Notes: generated by a model not told the origin, from the sequence alone. Positions 9,437 to 18,957 are shown, counted from the stretch's first letter. The stretch: DNA of 64,000 nt from Flavobacterium rhamnosiphilum (GCF_004349195.1 NZ_SMLG01000008.1:1-64000); one strand, 5' to 3'. Numbers and translations are program-made.

Positions 9437-10549
9437 TTAACTAAAAACGGTTCTTGAAGAATTTAAAAATTTCAAACCGGATAATGGATATTTTGGGACT
9501 CCTTTTTGTTGGATTAATACTTTGAATTTCGTTCCCATATCAAATAATAGTCTGTAATTCATTACTGCTTCATGGGCTGCCAATTGCAAATTATCCTTAT
9601 TTTTAAGTAAAGCAATATTTTGATATTCTTTAATACCGAGCGCTAATAAAAAAGGTGCTTGATCCACTATACCACAACAATCTAGCCCGTTTTGCGCGCC
9701 CCAATGCGATATAGCAGAGAAATTGGTATGAGATGTGATGTCTTGTTGACCAATAAATTGATAAGGATTGTCGTTTTTGTGATGCTTGTGATAGCACAAT
9801 AATGTACCGGAACTCCTGTGGTTGTGGTATAATTCAGCCGACAAAGAACCATAATCTATGGTGATTACATATCCTTTCTGTATGGATTGTGAAACTTCTT
9901 TTATCCAAGATACCGCTTCCAAATTGACTTCCGTGCGAAATCCTTTTGGCAGTTGTACATTTAATGTTTCGAAATATTGGGTGAGTTCTTTTTTTGCAGG
10001 TTTCAAAACTTCTATGAAAACCTCTTTATAGTCTACAAAGACTTCCTGAAGTTGTTCTTCCATAATTACCTGATGCACCGCAAAATTATCAACCAGTTCA
10101 TTCGATAAAATACAACCGTTAATTTCAGGAATATCTTGGATTGAATTGTACCAACTTACTTTTTCATGCAAATGTTTTTTTTCAATTTCACGCATGCTGA
10201 CACTTTTTTCGATGATACAATAGGTTAAGCTATCATACAAAGCGGGATTATTCTTGAGATAATCTAAAATATCATGACATAATAAACCGGTTCCGGCGCC
10301 ATATTCAACAATCGTAAAAGGTTTTTTTTCTAAAATCTCCCACATTTCTTCGATTTGATGGCCTAGCATGGCTCCAAAGTCGGCAGAAATATAAGGGCTG
10401 GTGTAAAAATCGCCATTGGATCCTATCTTGTCCTGTATAGAATTATAATACCCCAATTCTGGATAATACAATGCCATTTCCATAAAATCCCGAAAAGAGA
10501 TTGGTCCTTCTTTTTTGATTCGTTCTATTATTATTTCGGATAACAGCAT
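9437..10549 (-). CDS. MidA/NDUFAF7-family SAM-dependent methyltransferase
   Basis: A 370-residue protein of the COG1565 family. It begins with the characteristic region ISFRDFMEMALYYPELGYY and has a SAM-binding motif I (VEYGAGTGLLCHDIL). In mitochondria the homologue NDUFAF7 dimethylates an arginine of complex I; bacterial targets are not established. The gene stands alone between two intergenic repeats or spacers on the minus strand. Confidence 0.88.
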   Translation of the reverse strand: MLLSEIIIERIKKEGPISFRDFMEMALYYPELGYYNSIQDKIGSNGDFYTSPYISADFGAMLGHQIEEMWEILEKKPFTIVEYGAGTGLLCHDILDYLKNNPALYDSLTYCIIEKSVSMREIEKKHLHEKVSWYNSIQDIPEINGCILSNELVDNFAVHQVIMEEQLQEVFVDYKEVFIEVLKPAKKELTQYFETLNVQLPKGFRTEVNLEAVSWIKEVSQSIQKGYVITIDYGSLSAELYHNHRSSGTLLCYHKHHKNDNPYQFIGQQDITSHTNFSAISHWGAQNGLDCCGIVDQAPFLLALGIKEYQNIALLKNKDNLQLAAHEAVMNYRLLFDMGTKFKVLIQQKGVPKYPLSGLKFLNSSRTVFS

Positions 10550-10626
10550 AGAACTTAAATAATTAATTTTTTTGGGAAACCTTAAAATGAAGTTGTTGTT
10601 GTTTAAAAAAGAGGACTATACGGCAA

Positions 10627-10935
10627 CTAGAGTTTGCATTGCCCGCTGCTTTCTATGCATAATTTTTCCAAAACAAGTGCAGCATCATTATCAGAATTTG
10701 CCGAAAAACCAGCTACAAAAACTCCATTTTCTCCTGAATCAGAGCTGATGCCATATACCACCGATTCTTCGCCAGGATCAGTATCCCCTTCGTAGCGATA
10801 CACGTGTTTTACTTCATATTTATGCGGATTTGCTTTAATATCATCTTGATGAATATTAAAATCATAGGTGAAACCTTTTTCTTTTAGATCTTCTAAGGCT
10901 TCTATAACAGTGGTATAATGGTACGTTGGCTTCAT
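10627..10935 (-). CDS. Conserved small hypothetical protein
   Basis: A 102-residue soluble acidic protein starting MKPTYHYTTVIEALEDLKEKGF. There is no signal peptide or membrane segment. The sequence has two likely alpha/beta units and a tyrosine- and aspartate-rich middle (YRYEGDTDPGEESVVYG). I recall such proteins being common in Bacteroidota, sometimes with a doubtful phosphoribosylpyrophosphate synthetase label; nothing here supports that enzyme. Function unknown. Confidence 0.7.
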   Translation of the reverse strand: MKPTYHYTTVIEALEDLKEKGFTYDFNIHQDDIKANPHKYEVKHVYRYEGDTDPGEESVVYGISSDSGENGVFVAGFSANSDNDAALVLEKLCIESSGQCKL

Positions 10936-11059
10936 GATTAATGGAAGATTAATTGTTAATTATAAAGATAACTAATTTATTATTAAGTCGTTGTGAAATG
11001 GATGTTAAAGTAAATAATCTAAAACTGAGATACATCAAAAAATGTTGTAATTTCGCACC

Positions 11060-11371
11060 GCAGACCGCCTTATCGCCGTTTTGAGTAATCAAGAGGGAGG
11101 AAAGTCCGGACACCATAGGGAAGCATAGCGGGTAACCCCCGTCGGTTCGAGCAATCGGATTAGGACAAGTGCAACAGAAAGTATGTACAGGTAATGCTGT
11201 AGTGAAACCAGGTAAACTCTATGCGGTGAAATATCAAGTATATCAGCATTTAAGGGCTTCTCGTCCGTTGTTGAAGGGTAGATAGCTTGAGTCCCGAAGT
11301 AATTCGGGATCTAGATAAATGATAAGGTATCGTTAGTGATAATGAGAACAGAATCCGGCTTATAGGTCTGC
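11060..11371 (+). ncRNA. rnpB: RNase P RNA, bacterial type A
   Basis: The catalytic RNA of RNase P, which matures tRNA 5' ends. The conserved 5' core GAGGAAAGTCCGGAC lies near 11096, and the conserved 3' core ACAGAATCCGGCTTA near 11348. P1 is closed by GCAGACC (11060-11066) pairing with GGTCTGC (11365-11371), which sets both ends. A TAATTTCG element at 11048-11055 is a close -7 match at the right distance. A T run follows the 3' end. A TCCCGAA/TTCGGGA hairpin lies at 11292-11309. Confidence 0.95.
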
Positions 11372-11381
11372 ATTTTTTATA

Positions 11382-11398
11382 TATATTTGCGCAAATAT
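11382..11398 (+). promoter_or_regulatory. Symporter -7 element within a 16 bp palindrome
   Basis: TATATTTG (11382-11389) fits the -7 consensus. It overlaps the perfect palindrome ATATTTGCGCAAATAT (11383-11398), 13 bases before the symporter ATG. This suggests a regulator could bind over the promoter, though the sequence is A/T-rich and chance is possible. No regulator gene is adjacent. Confidence 0.4.
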
Positions 11399-11411
11399 CA
11401 AATATATTTTA

Positions 11412-12662
11412 ATGAAACAATCTTCTTCTATTAATCGAGAAAATTTAAAAAAAGGAATTTTTGCGTTACTTTTCTCCAATCTAACTTTTTGGGTGCTTAT
11501 CGCTATTATTGCGGGAATTTTATTAGGGCATTTTTCTCCAGCCAATGGAGTTAAAATGGAGATAATAGGAAAAACATTCGTTGATATCATCAAACTTTTT
11601 ATTGGACCAATTATTTTTCTGACGATTGTTTTGGGAATTTCCAGTATGGGAGATTTAAAGAAAGTAGGACGTATTGGTTTTAAGGCATTATTATATTTCG
11701 AAATTGTTTCTACAATTGCATTAACTATAGGAATTGCCGTTGCATATTTTTTTCAACCCGGGAAAATAGACAGAACAGGATTGGCTTTGCAAGATCCGAG
11801 TAAATTCACCAATGCAGCTTCAGAAAATTTTTCATGGCTACAATTCTTTTTCTCTAATTTTACTTTGCAAGTTCTCGTAGCAGCAATTGTAACCGGAGTT
11901 TTGCTTAATTTTTATAAGAAGAGAGAACAGACAATTCTTGTTTTAGAGCGATTTTCTAATGTTGTTTTTCTAGGATTAAAATATGTAATGTATCTAGCCC
12001 CATTAGGTGCTTTTGGAGGAATGGCTTATACTATTGGTAAATTTGGTTTGGCCACACTTATTCCTCTCGGAAAATTGATGCTTTCGGTTTATCTCACTAT
12101 GTTTTTATTTGTGTTTATAATACTTGGTGGGATCCTTCGTTATTATAAAATTAATATAATTTCGATTTTAAAATACATTAAAGAAGAACTTTTATTGGTT
12201 CTCGGTACCTCTTCTTCTGAAGCTGCTTTACCAAGTATAATGGTAAAATTGGAAAGAATGGGGTGTAGTAAATCGGTTGTCGGATTGGTAATCCCAACTG
12301 GTTATTCTTTTAATCTGGATGGAACTTCAATCTATTTATCGATGTCGGTTATATTTCTAGCTCAATTGTACGATGTGCATCTTAGTTTTTTTGAAATATT
12401 GAGTATAATCGGTATTCTAATGATAACCTCAAAAGGAGCTGCTGGCGTTACTGGAAGTGGCTTCATAGTTCTTGCTTCAACACTTACAGCGCTTCATAAG
12501 ATTCCAGTAGAAGGATTGGCATTTTTACTTGGGGTAGATAAGTTTATGAGTGAAGCTAGAGCAATTACAAATTTAATAGGAAACAGCGTAGCTACAATTG
12601 TTATATCTAAAAGTGAATTTGATTTTTCTGAATTAAATCTTGAACCTGTTACCGATAATTAA
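11412..12662 (+). CDS. Dicarboxylate/amino acid:cation symporter (DAACS)
   Basis: A 416-residue inner-membrane transporter of the GltP/DctA/GltPh family. It has about eight hydrophobic segments, the serine-rich re-entrant loop ending GTSSSEAALPSIM (about residues 257-269) and the conserved NLDGTSIYLSM motif of TM7. The second hairpin TSKGAAGVTGSGF is also present. These are substrate- and sodium-binding elements for glutamate, aspartate or C4-dicarboxylates; which one is not shown. It follows rnpB and has its own -7 element. Confidence 0.93.
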   Translation: MKQSSSINRENLKKGIFALLFSNLTFWVLIAIIAGILLGHFSPANGVKMEIIGKTFVDIIKLFIGPIIFLTIVLGISSMGDLKKVGRIGFKALLYFEIVSTIALTIGIAVAYFFQPGKIDRTGLALQDPSKFTNAASENFSWLQFFFSNFTLQVLVAAIVTGVLLNFYKKREQTILVLERFSNVVFLGLKYVMYLAPLGAFGGMAYTIGKFGLATLIPLGKLMLSVYLTMFLFVFIILGGILRYYKINIISILKYIKEELLLVLGTSSSEAALPSIMVKLERMGCSKSVVGLVIPTGYSFNLDGTSIYLSMSVIFLAQLYDVHLSFFEILSIIGILMITSKGAAGVTGSGFIVLASTLTALHKIPVEGLAFLLGVDKFMSEARAITNLIGNSVATIVISKSEFDFSELNLEPVTDN

Positions 12663-12672
12663 ACTTAAATTA

Positions 12673-13590
12673 ATGAAAACAAGAATTGGGATTTTAGGAC
12701 TCGGAGGAGTGGGTGGTTATTTCGGAGGTTTATTAGCCAAAGCTTATTTTGACTCAGATACAATTGAAATCGTATGTATTGCCCGTGGCGAAACCCAAAA
12801 AGCAGTAGCTCAAAACGGATTAAAAATCATTTTAGACGAAAGTGAAATGACTGTTTTTCCGAATTTGGTTTCTAACAATCCAAACGAAATTGGGAAACTC
12901 GATTACCTTATTTGCGCCACTAAAACCTATGATATTGAAAGTAGTTTTGAATCCATAAAAAACTGCATTGCGCCAAACACGATAATCTTGCCTTTATATA
13001 ATGGTGTCGATGCCACGGAACGCATACAAATAGCATTTCCTGAAAATGTTGTTTTGCAAGGTTGCGTGTATATTGTTTCGATGATTGTTGCTCCGGGAAT
13101 TATCAAGAAAATTGGCCCTTACGAAAAACTATTCTTTGGTTCTAAAAATGCTCCGGTTTCTAAATTGAAGGAATTGCAATCCATTTTCGAAAATGCAAGT
13201 ATCGAAAGTTATCTTGTAGAAAATAGTGAAGAAACAGTTTGGGAGAAGTTCATTTTTATTTCCGCTCTGGCTTCAGCAACTTCGTATTTGAACCAAAACA
13301 TTGGAGGGATTTTAAATAATCCTGAAAATAAAGCAGTTTATATTTCATTGTTAAACGAGATTACTGCTGTCGCTTCCGCAAAAGGGTTAGCGTTGCCAAA
13401 TGACATTGTTGCCCAAACGATTATTAAATTGGAGAAATCGCCACAAGATGCCACTTCATCGATGCACAGAGATTTGTTGGCAAATCGAAAAACAGAAGTG
13501 AATTCCTTAACAGAATATGTGGTAAAAGAAGGTTTGAAATATGGAGTTGCTACTCCAATATATAAGAAAATATTGGAGAAACTATCTTAA
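12673..13590 (+). CDS. 2-dehydropantoate 2-reductase family protein
   Basis: A 305-residue ApbA/PanE-family NADPH oxidoreductase. The N-terminal Rossmann motif GILGLGGVGGYFGGLLA is complete, and the C-terminal helical domain begins with the ENSEETVWEKFIFISALASATS region carrying the family lysine. The family reaction is reduction of ketopantoate to pantoate for coenzyme A synthesis, but many paralogues act on other substrates, so the symbol panE is withheld. The start was moved from 12640 to the ATG at 12673, which directly begins the Rossmann strand and clears the preceding gene. Confidence 0.85.
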   Translation: MKTRIGILGLGGVGGYFGGLLAKAYFDSDTIEIVCIARGETQKAVAQNGLKIILDESEMTVFPNLVSNNPNEIGKLDYLICATKTYDIESSFESIKNCIAPNTIILPLYNGVDATERIQIAFPENVVLQGCVYIVSMIVAPGIIKKIGPYEKLFFGSKNAPVSKLKELQSIFENASIESYLVENSEETVWEKFIFISALASATSYLNQNIGGILNNPENKAVYISLLNEITAVASAKGLALPNDIVAQTIIKLEKSPQDATSSMHRDLLANRKTEVNSLTEYVVKEGLKYGVATPIYKKILEKLS

Positions 13591-13605
13591 AAAAAATAAC
13601 TAAAA

Positions 13606-14199
13606 TTATTCTTCTTCACCATCGTTTTGGTCTGATTCATTTTCAGAATCTTCCTCCTTATTGCCTATTTCGAAGAAACTAAAAATAGAACCACCATAAC
13701 TTTTTTGGAACGAAAAGTGAATCATGTGATCCAATTTGGTATATTTTGAATGCTCGATTACCATCATTCCTTCTTCATTTAGCAATTCTTTTTCGAAAAT
13801 TAATAAAACAATTTTCTCGAAAGTTTTTTGGTCCAAAGCATAAGGTGGATCCGCAAAAATAATATCGTACGAAGTTTTGCATCTTTCTAAATAGGTAAAA
13901 ACATCACTTTTAGTGGCTGCAATATTAAAATCATATTCGGCAGCAACTTGTTTGATGAATTTTACACAACCAAAATCACCATCAACAGAAGTAATCGGCG
14001 TGCTTCCTCTTGAGGCAAATTCGTAACTGATATTTCCGGTTCCGGCAAATAAATCTAATATTTTAAGCCCTTCGAAACTGAAATGGTTGTTCAAAACATT
14101 GAATAATGCTTCTTTAGACATATCGGTTGTGGGACGAACGGGAAGTCCTTTTGGTGGAAAAATGCGTCTTCCTTTGTATTTTCCTGAAATGATTCTCAT
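13606..14199 (-). CDS. rsmD: 16S rRNA (guanine966-N2)-methyltransferase
   Basis: A 197-residue RsmD. It begins MRIISGKYKGRRI, has VRPTTDMSKEALFNVL, the SAM motif DLFAGTGNISYEFASRG and the catalytic FADPPYAL motif. It methylates G966 of 16S rRNA in the 30S subunit. The C-terminus carries an extra acidic tail of about 20 residues, not part of the fold. Its start overlaps the stop of the DUF3822 gene by four bases, so the pair is translationally coupled. Confidence 0.95.
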   Translation of the reverse strand: MRIISGKYKGRRIFPPKGLPVRPTTDMSKEALFNVLNNHFSFEGLKILDLFAGTGNISYEFASRGSTPITSVDGDFGCVKFIKQVAAEYDFNIAATKSDVFTYLERCKTSYDIIFADPPYALDQKTFEKIVLLIFEKELLNEEGMMVIEHSKYTKLDHMIHFSFQKSYGGSIFSFFEIGNKEEDSENESDQNDGEEE

Positions 14200-15002
14200 G
14201 AGTTGAAAAGTATAAAATGATTTCTGTTTTCGGCCTCAGAAAAATAATTGTTCCATCGCAAATCTTCCACATCTATGAGGGAAACGTTGCGAATGTATTT
14301 GTAAGCGATTTTGAAATAATCACTTTCGGTATCAATATTTCCGATTAATTCCAATGGGAAGTTTTCGGGATTTAAGTTCAATTGTTCAGCCGTGAATAAT
14401 ATGTAATACAAGAAATCTTCCGGCGTATTGTAATCAAATGAATTGAAAAGGAGTAGTTTTTGGTTCTGAACTACAATAATTTCAAAATGACCGGCATTAA
14501 TATGTACAAACATTTTTTTCTCATCCTTATTTTTGGAAGCAACCAATAATTTGGAAACCAAAATACTGTTCGCATGTTTGTAATCGAAAGTACCAAATTG
14601 GTCAATAAAAAAATTATTGATATTCACATACGGAATATAAACCGCATTCATTTGATAGTTTGGAATTTCATCAAAAGCGAAAAAATCGGTTTCAAAAACC
14701 TTGGTATTGTATTGCAAATAACTGCCTAAAAAGTTTTCATCAAATAAAGGTTCCGGTACAAAAGTAGAAAGGTTGTTGTTATGAATTATCAGAATTTCAT
14801 CATAGGAATCCTTTAATTCCGAATGATCTCTAAAAGCATCAGCAAACAAATCTTCAATTTTTGTGGCTTTATGAAAGGTCTCAAAATGCACTTCGTTAAA
14901 TGAAATTACGGTATTATTTAGCGTATCAAAACAACAAAAAGAAAGTCCCGTCAAGGAAACTTGAATGGAAAGTTTTTTATATTTTTTTTCGGCTATGTTC
15001 AT
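14196..15002 (-). CDS. DUF3822-family protein
   Basis: A 268-residue protein typical of Bacteroidota, almost always next to rsmD. The start KKLSIQVSLTGLSFCCFD and the middle FVHINAGHFEIIVVQNQKLLLFNSF resemble an actin/ASKHA-like fold, as inferred for the family; no catalytic motif is clear. It is the first gene of a two-gene unit with rsmD (ATGA overlap). Function unknown. Confidence 0.85.
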   Translation of the reverse strand: MNIAEKKYKKLSIQVSLTGLSFCCFDTLNNTVISFNEVHFETFHKATKIEDLFADAFRDHSELKDSYDEILIIHNNNLSTFVPEPLFDENFLGSYLQYNTKVFETDFFAFDEIPNYQMNAVYIPYVNINNFFIDQFGTFDYKHANSILVSKLLVASKNKDEKKMFVHINAGHFEIIVVQNQKLLLFNSFDYNTPEDFLYYILFTAEQLNLNPENFPLELIGNIDTESDYFKIAYKYIRNVSLIDVEDLRWNNYFSEAENRNHFILFNS

Positions 15003-15052
15003 AATACTATTGATTTTTTCAACAACGCAAACTTACAAATTTAAAAATCAAT

Positions 15053-15180
15053 AACAATTGCAATGGCAAAATTCAATTACAAAATTCACTTGCAATGACA
15101 ATAGCAATAGCAATGACAATAGCAAAATTCAATGGCAGTAATTGAAAATTGAAATTGCTATTGACATTGAAATTGAAAAA
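15053..15180. repeat. Low-complexity imperfect tandem repeat
   Basis: Irregular repeats of CAATGACAATAGCAATAG-like units followed by their near reverse complement (AATTGCTATTGACATTG) fill the gap between the divergent DUF3822 and helicase genes. The arrangement could fold as a long imperfect hairpin. It probably arose by replication slippage. No gene is present. Confidence 0.6.
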
Positions 15181-15212
15181 ACATTCTTTACTTTGCAGTC
15201 AAATAACACGAA

Positions 15213-16634
15213 ATGAATTCCTCCCTGTTTTATAGTCTTTTACAAAAAAAGTTTCCTTTTCAACCCACGTATAAACAGGATGTTTTTTTTCAAAAAATAG
15301 CAATTTTTTTAACCGAAACCGATAATAAAACCATCTTCGTATTAAAAGGATATGCGGGAACGGGAAAAACAACCGTGATTTCTACGATTGTAAACAGTTT
15401 ATTGGACATCAATAAAAAGTATGTTTTGTTGGCGCCAACGGGTCGTGCGGCAAAAGTGATTGCTAATTATTCGAACAAACCAGCTTTTACGATTCATAAA
15501 AAAATATACTTTCCAAAGAAGTCTTCCGGTGGTGGCGTTACTTTTACGTTACAACAAAATAAACACAAGAACACGATTTTTATCGTCGATGAAGCTTCGA
15601 TGATTTCGGACACTAATTCCGATTCTAAGTTATATGAAAACGGTTCCTTATTAGATGATTTGATTTCGTATGTATATTCAGGAACCAATTGCAAAATGAT
15701 TTTACTGGGTGACACCGCTCAGTTGCCTCCGGTGAATTTGGATATCAGTCCAGCTTTGGATATTCGCACTTTGGGAATGAATTATGATAAGGAAGTAGAA
15801 CATATTGAGTTGGACGAAGTGATGCGTCAGGAAGAAAATTCCGGGATTTTGCATAACGCCACTGAACTTCGGGAATTATTGAAGGATTCCTTTATAGATG
15901 AATTCAAATTTGACGTCAAGAAATTCAAGGATATAGTTCGATTGACCGATGGATACGATATTCAGGATGCCATCAATTTCGCCTACAGTAATTATAGTAT
16001 AGAAGATACTGCCTTTATTGTTCGTTCCAATAAAAGGGCAAATCAATATAATGAGCAAATCAGAACCAAAATCCTCGATAAAGAAAGCGAACTTTCTACA
16101 GGTGATTTCCTGATGGTGGTGAAGAACAATTATTTTTGGTTAAAAGATTCTGATGAAGCGGGTTTTATTGCCAACGGTGATATTATCGAAATATTGGAAA
16201 TTTTCAATATCAAAGAATTGTACGGTTTTAAGTTTGCCAAAGTAAAAATAAGAATGATTGATTATCCCAATCAGATTCCGTTTGAAACGGTATTGTTAAT
16301 GGACACCATAAAAAGTGAATCACCATCTTTAACGTATGAAGAATCCAACCGATTGTATCAGGAAGTGTTGAAAGATTACGAAGGTGAAACCAAATTCCAA
16401 AAATTCCAAAAAGTGAAAGCCAACGAATATTTTAATGGTTTGCAAGTTAAATTTTCATATGCAATAACCTGTCATAAGTCCCAAGGTGGTCAATGGAATA
16501 CTGTTTTTATAGAACAACCGTATTTACCGGACGGAATCAATAGAGATTACATTCGCTGGTTGTACACCGCAATGACCCGAGCAAAAAATAAATTATATTT
16601 GATTGGTTTTAAGGATGAGAATTTTGTAGAGTAA
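15213..16634 (+). CDS. SF1 RecD-like ATP-dependent DNA helicase
   Basis: A 473-residue superfamily 1B helicase. It has Walker A GYAGTGKTT (about residue 46), motif Ia LLAPTGRAAKV, Walker B VDEAS, motif III LGDTAQLPPV, motif V TCHKSQGGQW and motif VI YTAMTRAKNKLYLIG. It is shorter than RecD or RecD2 and lacks their N-terminal domains, so it resembles the Dda/Pif1-like short group common in Bacteroidota. It likely unwinds DNA 5' to 3' in repair or replication restart. Confidence 0.92.
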   Translation: MNSSLFYSLLQKKFPFQPTYKQDVFFQKIAIFLTETDNKTIFVLKGYAGTGKTTVISTIVNSLLDINKKYVLLAPTGRAAKVIANYSNKPAFTIHKKIYFPKKSSGGGVTFTLQQNKHKNTIFIVDEASMISDTNSDSKLYENGSLLDDLISYVYSGTNCKMILLGDTAQLPPVNLDISPALDIRTLGMNYDKEVEHIELDEVMRQEENSGILHNATELRELLKDSFIDEFKFDVKKFKDIVRLTDGYDIQDAINFAYSNYSIEDTAFIVRSNKRANQYNEQIRTKILDKESELSTGDFLMVVKNNYFWLKDSDEAGFIANGDIIEILEIFNIKELYGFKFAKVKIRMIDYPNQIPFETVLLMDTIKSESPSLTYEESNRLYQEVLKDYEGETKFQKFQKVKANEYFNGLQVKFSYAITCHKSQGGQWNTVFIEQPYLPDGINRDYIRWLYTAMTRAKNKLYLIGFKDENFVE

Positions 16635-16744
16635 ATTTCATAAACATATAAGTCATATATGCTTAACAATTAAAGTAAAATTTAAATAGCTTATATGGTT
16701 TGAAAAATTAATTTGTCTGTTTTAAACTTTTAATAGAATTGGTT

Positions 16745-17575
16745 ATGAACACTTTAAACGACTTGCATAAAATTTCAGGTTCTTTTTCGAATACCGAAAA
16801 AATGCCGGTGCTGTTTTTAGGACACGGCAGTCCGATGAACGCAATTGAAGAAAATCAGTTTGTAACGGGTTTTCGAAATTTGGCTAAAACGTTACCACAA
16901 CCGAATGCCATTTTGTGTATTTCGGCGCATTGGTTTACCAAAGGGACAAAGGTAACCGCAATGGAAATGCCACGAACGATTCACGACTTTGGAGGTTTTC
17001 CGCAAGCGTTGTTCGACGTGCAATATCCTGCGAAAGGAAGTCCCGAATTAGCATTAGAAACCAAACAATTGTTGACACCGGTAGAAGTAGAGCTGGACGA
17101 ACATTGGGGCTTGGATCACGGTGCTTGGAGTGTCATCAAACATTTATATCCCGAAGCGAATGTTCCTGTGATTCAGTTGAGTATTGATTATACAAAATCC
17201 GGGCAATACCATTTTGAGTTGGCTCAGAAACTAAGTGCGTTGCGTACCAAAGGAATCTTGATTGTAGGTAGTGGAAATATTGTGCATAATTTGAGATTGG
17301 TCGATTATCATAATTTCGATAAAGACAATTACGGATACGATTGGGCAATTGAAGCAAGGGAAACGGTGAACAATTATTTAGTGGACGGGAATTTCCAGCC
17401 GTTGATTGATTTTGAAAAACAAAGCAAAGCGTTTCAATTAGCAATTCCTACGCCAGAACATTATTTACCTTTGATTTATACCTTGGGATTAAAAGGAAAA
17501 TCCGAAGAACTGAGTTTGTTTAATGATAAGTTATTAGCGGGTTCGCTGAGTATGACTTCAGTGAAGATTATGTAG
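16745..17575 (+). CDS. ygiD: 4,5-DOPA dioxygenase extradiol-like protein
   Basis: A 276-residue class III extradiol ring-cleavage dioxygenase. The metal-site histidines lie in FLGHGSPMNAI near the start, SAHWF and DHGAWSVIKHLYP; a fourth conserved histidine is in the region PTPEHYLPLIY. The family is represented by E. coli YgiD and plant DOPA dioxygenase; it uses zinc or iron. The natural bacterial substrate is unclear. The ATG at 16745 was chosen over a TTG six bases earlier. Confidence 0.9.
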   Translation: MNTLNDLHKISGSFSNTEKMPVLFLGHGSPMNAIEENQFVTGFRNLAKTLPQPNAILCISAHWFTKGTKVTAMEMPRTIHDFGGFPQALFDVQYPAKGSPELALETKQLLTPVEVELDEHWGLDHGAWSVIKHLYPEANVPVIQLSIDYTKSGQYHFELAQKLSALRTKGILIVGSGNIVHNLRLVDYHNFDKDNYGYDWAIEARETVNNYLVDGNFQPLIDFEKQSKAFQLAIPTPEHYLPLIYTLGLKGKSEELSLFNDKLLAGSLSMTSVKIM

Positions 17576-17671
17576 AGAAATAATGGGGAATAAATCTTAT
17601 ATTTGGGTGATTAAAAAACAAACATTTATTTATGAGTCGCTTATTATAACATCAAAAAAAGTTTAAATAAA

Positions 17672-18181
17672 ATGGAAACCAAAGATATCTTATTTATAAT
17701 TGGAATTATGGCGACCCTGGCTGTGAGTCTAGTAAATCTATATTTTACTGCCAAAAACCGAAAAAATAATTTGCGGGAACATATTTATAAAGAACAGATT
17801 AGAATTTGTACATTAATAATAAATGATTTTTATAAACTTAACCTTCATATAACTGAATTATTTGAAAATCCCGAAGTTCAAAATGATTCAGTGAATAAGT
17901 TTGAAATTATTGGTGCAATTATATATCAGCACGAACACATCCTTCCTAATAATATTGTTACACTCTCAAATGAAACTTTGTATAAAAGTGAAGGTTTTTT
18001 TGTTTCATTGAGAGAAAAAAACCAAGCAAAAACTGAAGAAGAATATAAAGAATATTTTAATAATTATTATTTGTTGGTAATTTTAATTCGAGATTATTTC
18101 GGTATTGATAGCTTATCTAAAGAAAATCAGACCCTATATAAACTTCCAAAATATTATAAAAGAATAATGGGGAAATTTTAG
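17672..18181 (+). CDS. Hypothetical protein with one N-terminal membrane segment
   Basis: A 169-residue protein. Residues 7-26 (LFIIGIMATLAVSLVNLYFT) form a membrane anchor, followed by a basic stretch and a mostly helical cytoplasmic part with many aspartates, asparagines and tyrosines. No family is recognised. A hairpin terminator follows. It stands alone between the dioxygenase gene and the zinc-ribbon protein gene. Confidence 0.65.
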   Translation: METKDILFIIGIMATLAVSLVNLYFTAKNRKNNLREHIYKEQIRICTLIINDFYKLNLHITELFENPEVQNDSVNKFEIIGAIIYQHEHILPNNIVTLSNETLYKSEGFFVSLREKNQAKTEEEYKEYFNNYYLLVILIRDYFGIDSLSKENQTLYKLPKYYKRIMGKF

Positions 18182-18197
18182 TAATGTTTTTTGGAAG

Positions 18198-18246
18198 ATT
18201 GGTGTTTTTTATATTATTTATGACACCAATAAATTATTTTTTTTAA
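18198..18246 (+). terminator. Hairpin terminator
   Basis: An 8 bp stem (ATTGGTGT at 18198-18205, ACACCAAT at 18223-18230) with a 17-base A/T-rich loop, then a T-rich stretch. It lies just after the stop of the 169-residue membrane-anchored protein. Confidence 0.5.
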
Positions 18247-18286
18247 TATAAATTCAATCATTTTTCCAACCTTAACTAAATTTATT

Positions 18287-18940
18287 ATGACAACAATAGT
18301 CGAAATGCCAGAAAGTGAAGAACAAATACAAATTATTCAATTTAAGAAAAATGCAGTCGAAATTTATTTAAAGAGTGGCAAAGAAGAACTTGTTAAATAT
18401 TTGGAAGAGGTAGACATTTTAAGAAAGGAAGAAAGAGTAAAAAAAATTGAATATCAAAAAAATCATAATGCTGAAAATGGAAAAGTATTTGTTCATTGTC
18501 CCAAATGCGGATATCGATTCCATTTTTTTAATATAACTGATGGCAAAATTACTGGTGGGATTAGTGGCGCTTCTGCTGGGGCAATTCTTGGGGCAAAAAT
18601 AGGAATAGCAATGGGGCCTTTGGGAGCCATTGCCGGAACTATACCCGGAGCTATTTTAGGTGGTATTTTCGGTAAAAACATTGGAAATAATTTTGACAAA
18701 CCAATTTGTCCTAATTGTGAAACAAAGTTTCAAGCTCCAAATAATCTACAGTCATATATTTCTGAATTTGAAATGTCTGAAATAATAGTATTCTACAAAA
18801 CCATAACTGTAGATGAAATAATTGAAGAATCTAAAATAAGTGTCCAAGACACCGTTGCATTCAGAACGGCAGAAACCAATCAGAAATTGGATAAGTTCCG
18901 CAATAAGCTTTCTGGTTATAAACTTGAAATAAAAGAATAA
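18287..18940 (+). CDS. Zinc-ribbon protein with inserted glycine-zipper segment
   Basis: A 217-residue protein of unknown function. Residues 1-60 are charged and helical. A CPKC pair (about residue 69) and a CPNC pair (about residue 141) form two halves of a probable zinc ribbon. Between them lies a 50-residue glycine/alanine-rich hydrophobic stretch (GGISGASAGAILGAKIG ... GAILGGIFGKNIG) of glycine-zipper type, able to enter a membrane. The C-terminal 60 residues are charged. The membrane segment within the ribbon is unusual. Confidence 0.75.
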   Translation: MTTIVEMPESEEQIQIIQFKKNAVEIYLKSGKEELVKYLEEVDILRKEERVKKIEYQKNHNAENGKVFVHCPKCGYRFHFFNITDGKITGGISGASAGAILGAKIGIAMGPLGAIAGTIPGAILGGIFGKNIGNNFDKPICPNCETKFQAPNNLQSYISEFEMSEIIVFYKTITVDEIIEESKISVQDTVAFRTAETNQKLDKFRNKLSGYKLEIKE

Positions 18941-18957
18941 CCCCCCACCCAGCTAGC

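Noticed and set aside
15053-15180. Possible CRISPR-like array in the CAATAG repeats
   Set aside because: Units are short, adjacent and irregular with no spacers; this is a simple-sequence repeat. No CRISPR array was seen elsewhere.
16915-17187. Plus-strand ORF inside the DOPA-dioxygenase-like gene
   Set aside because: Arg- and Ser-rich out-of-frame translation of a gene with intact catalytic histidines.
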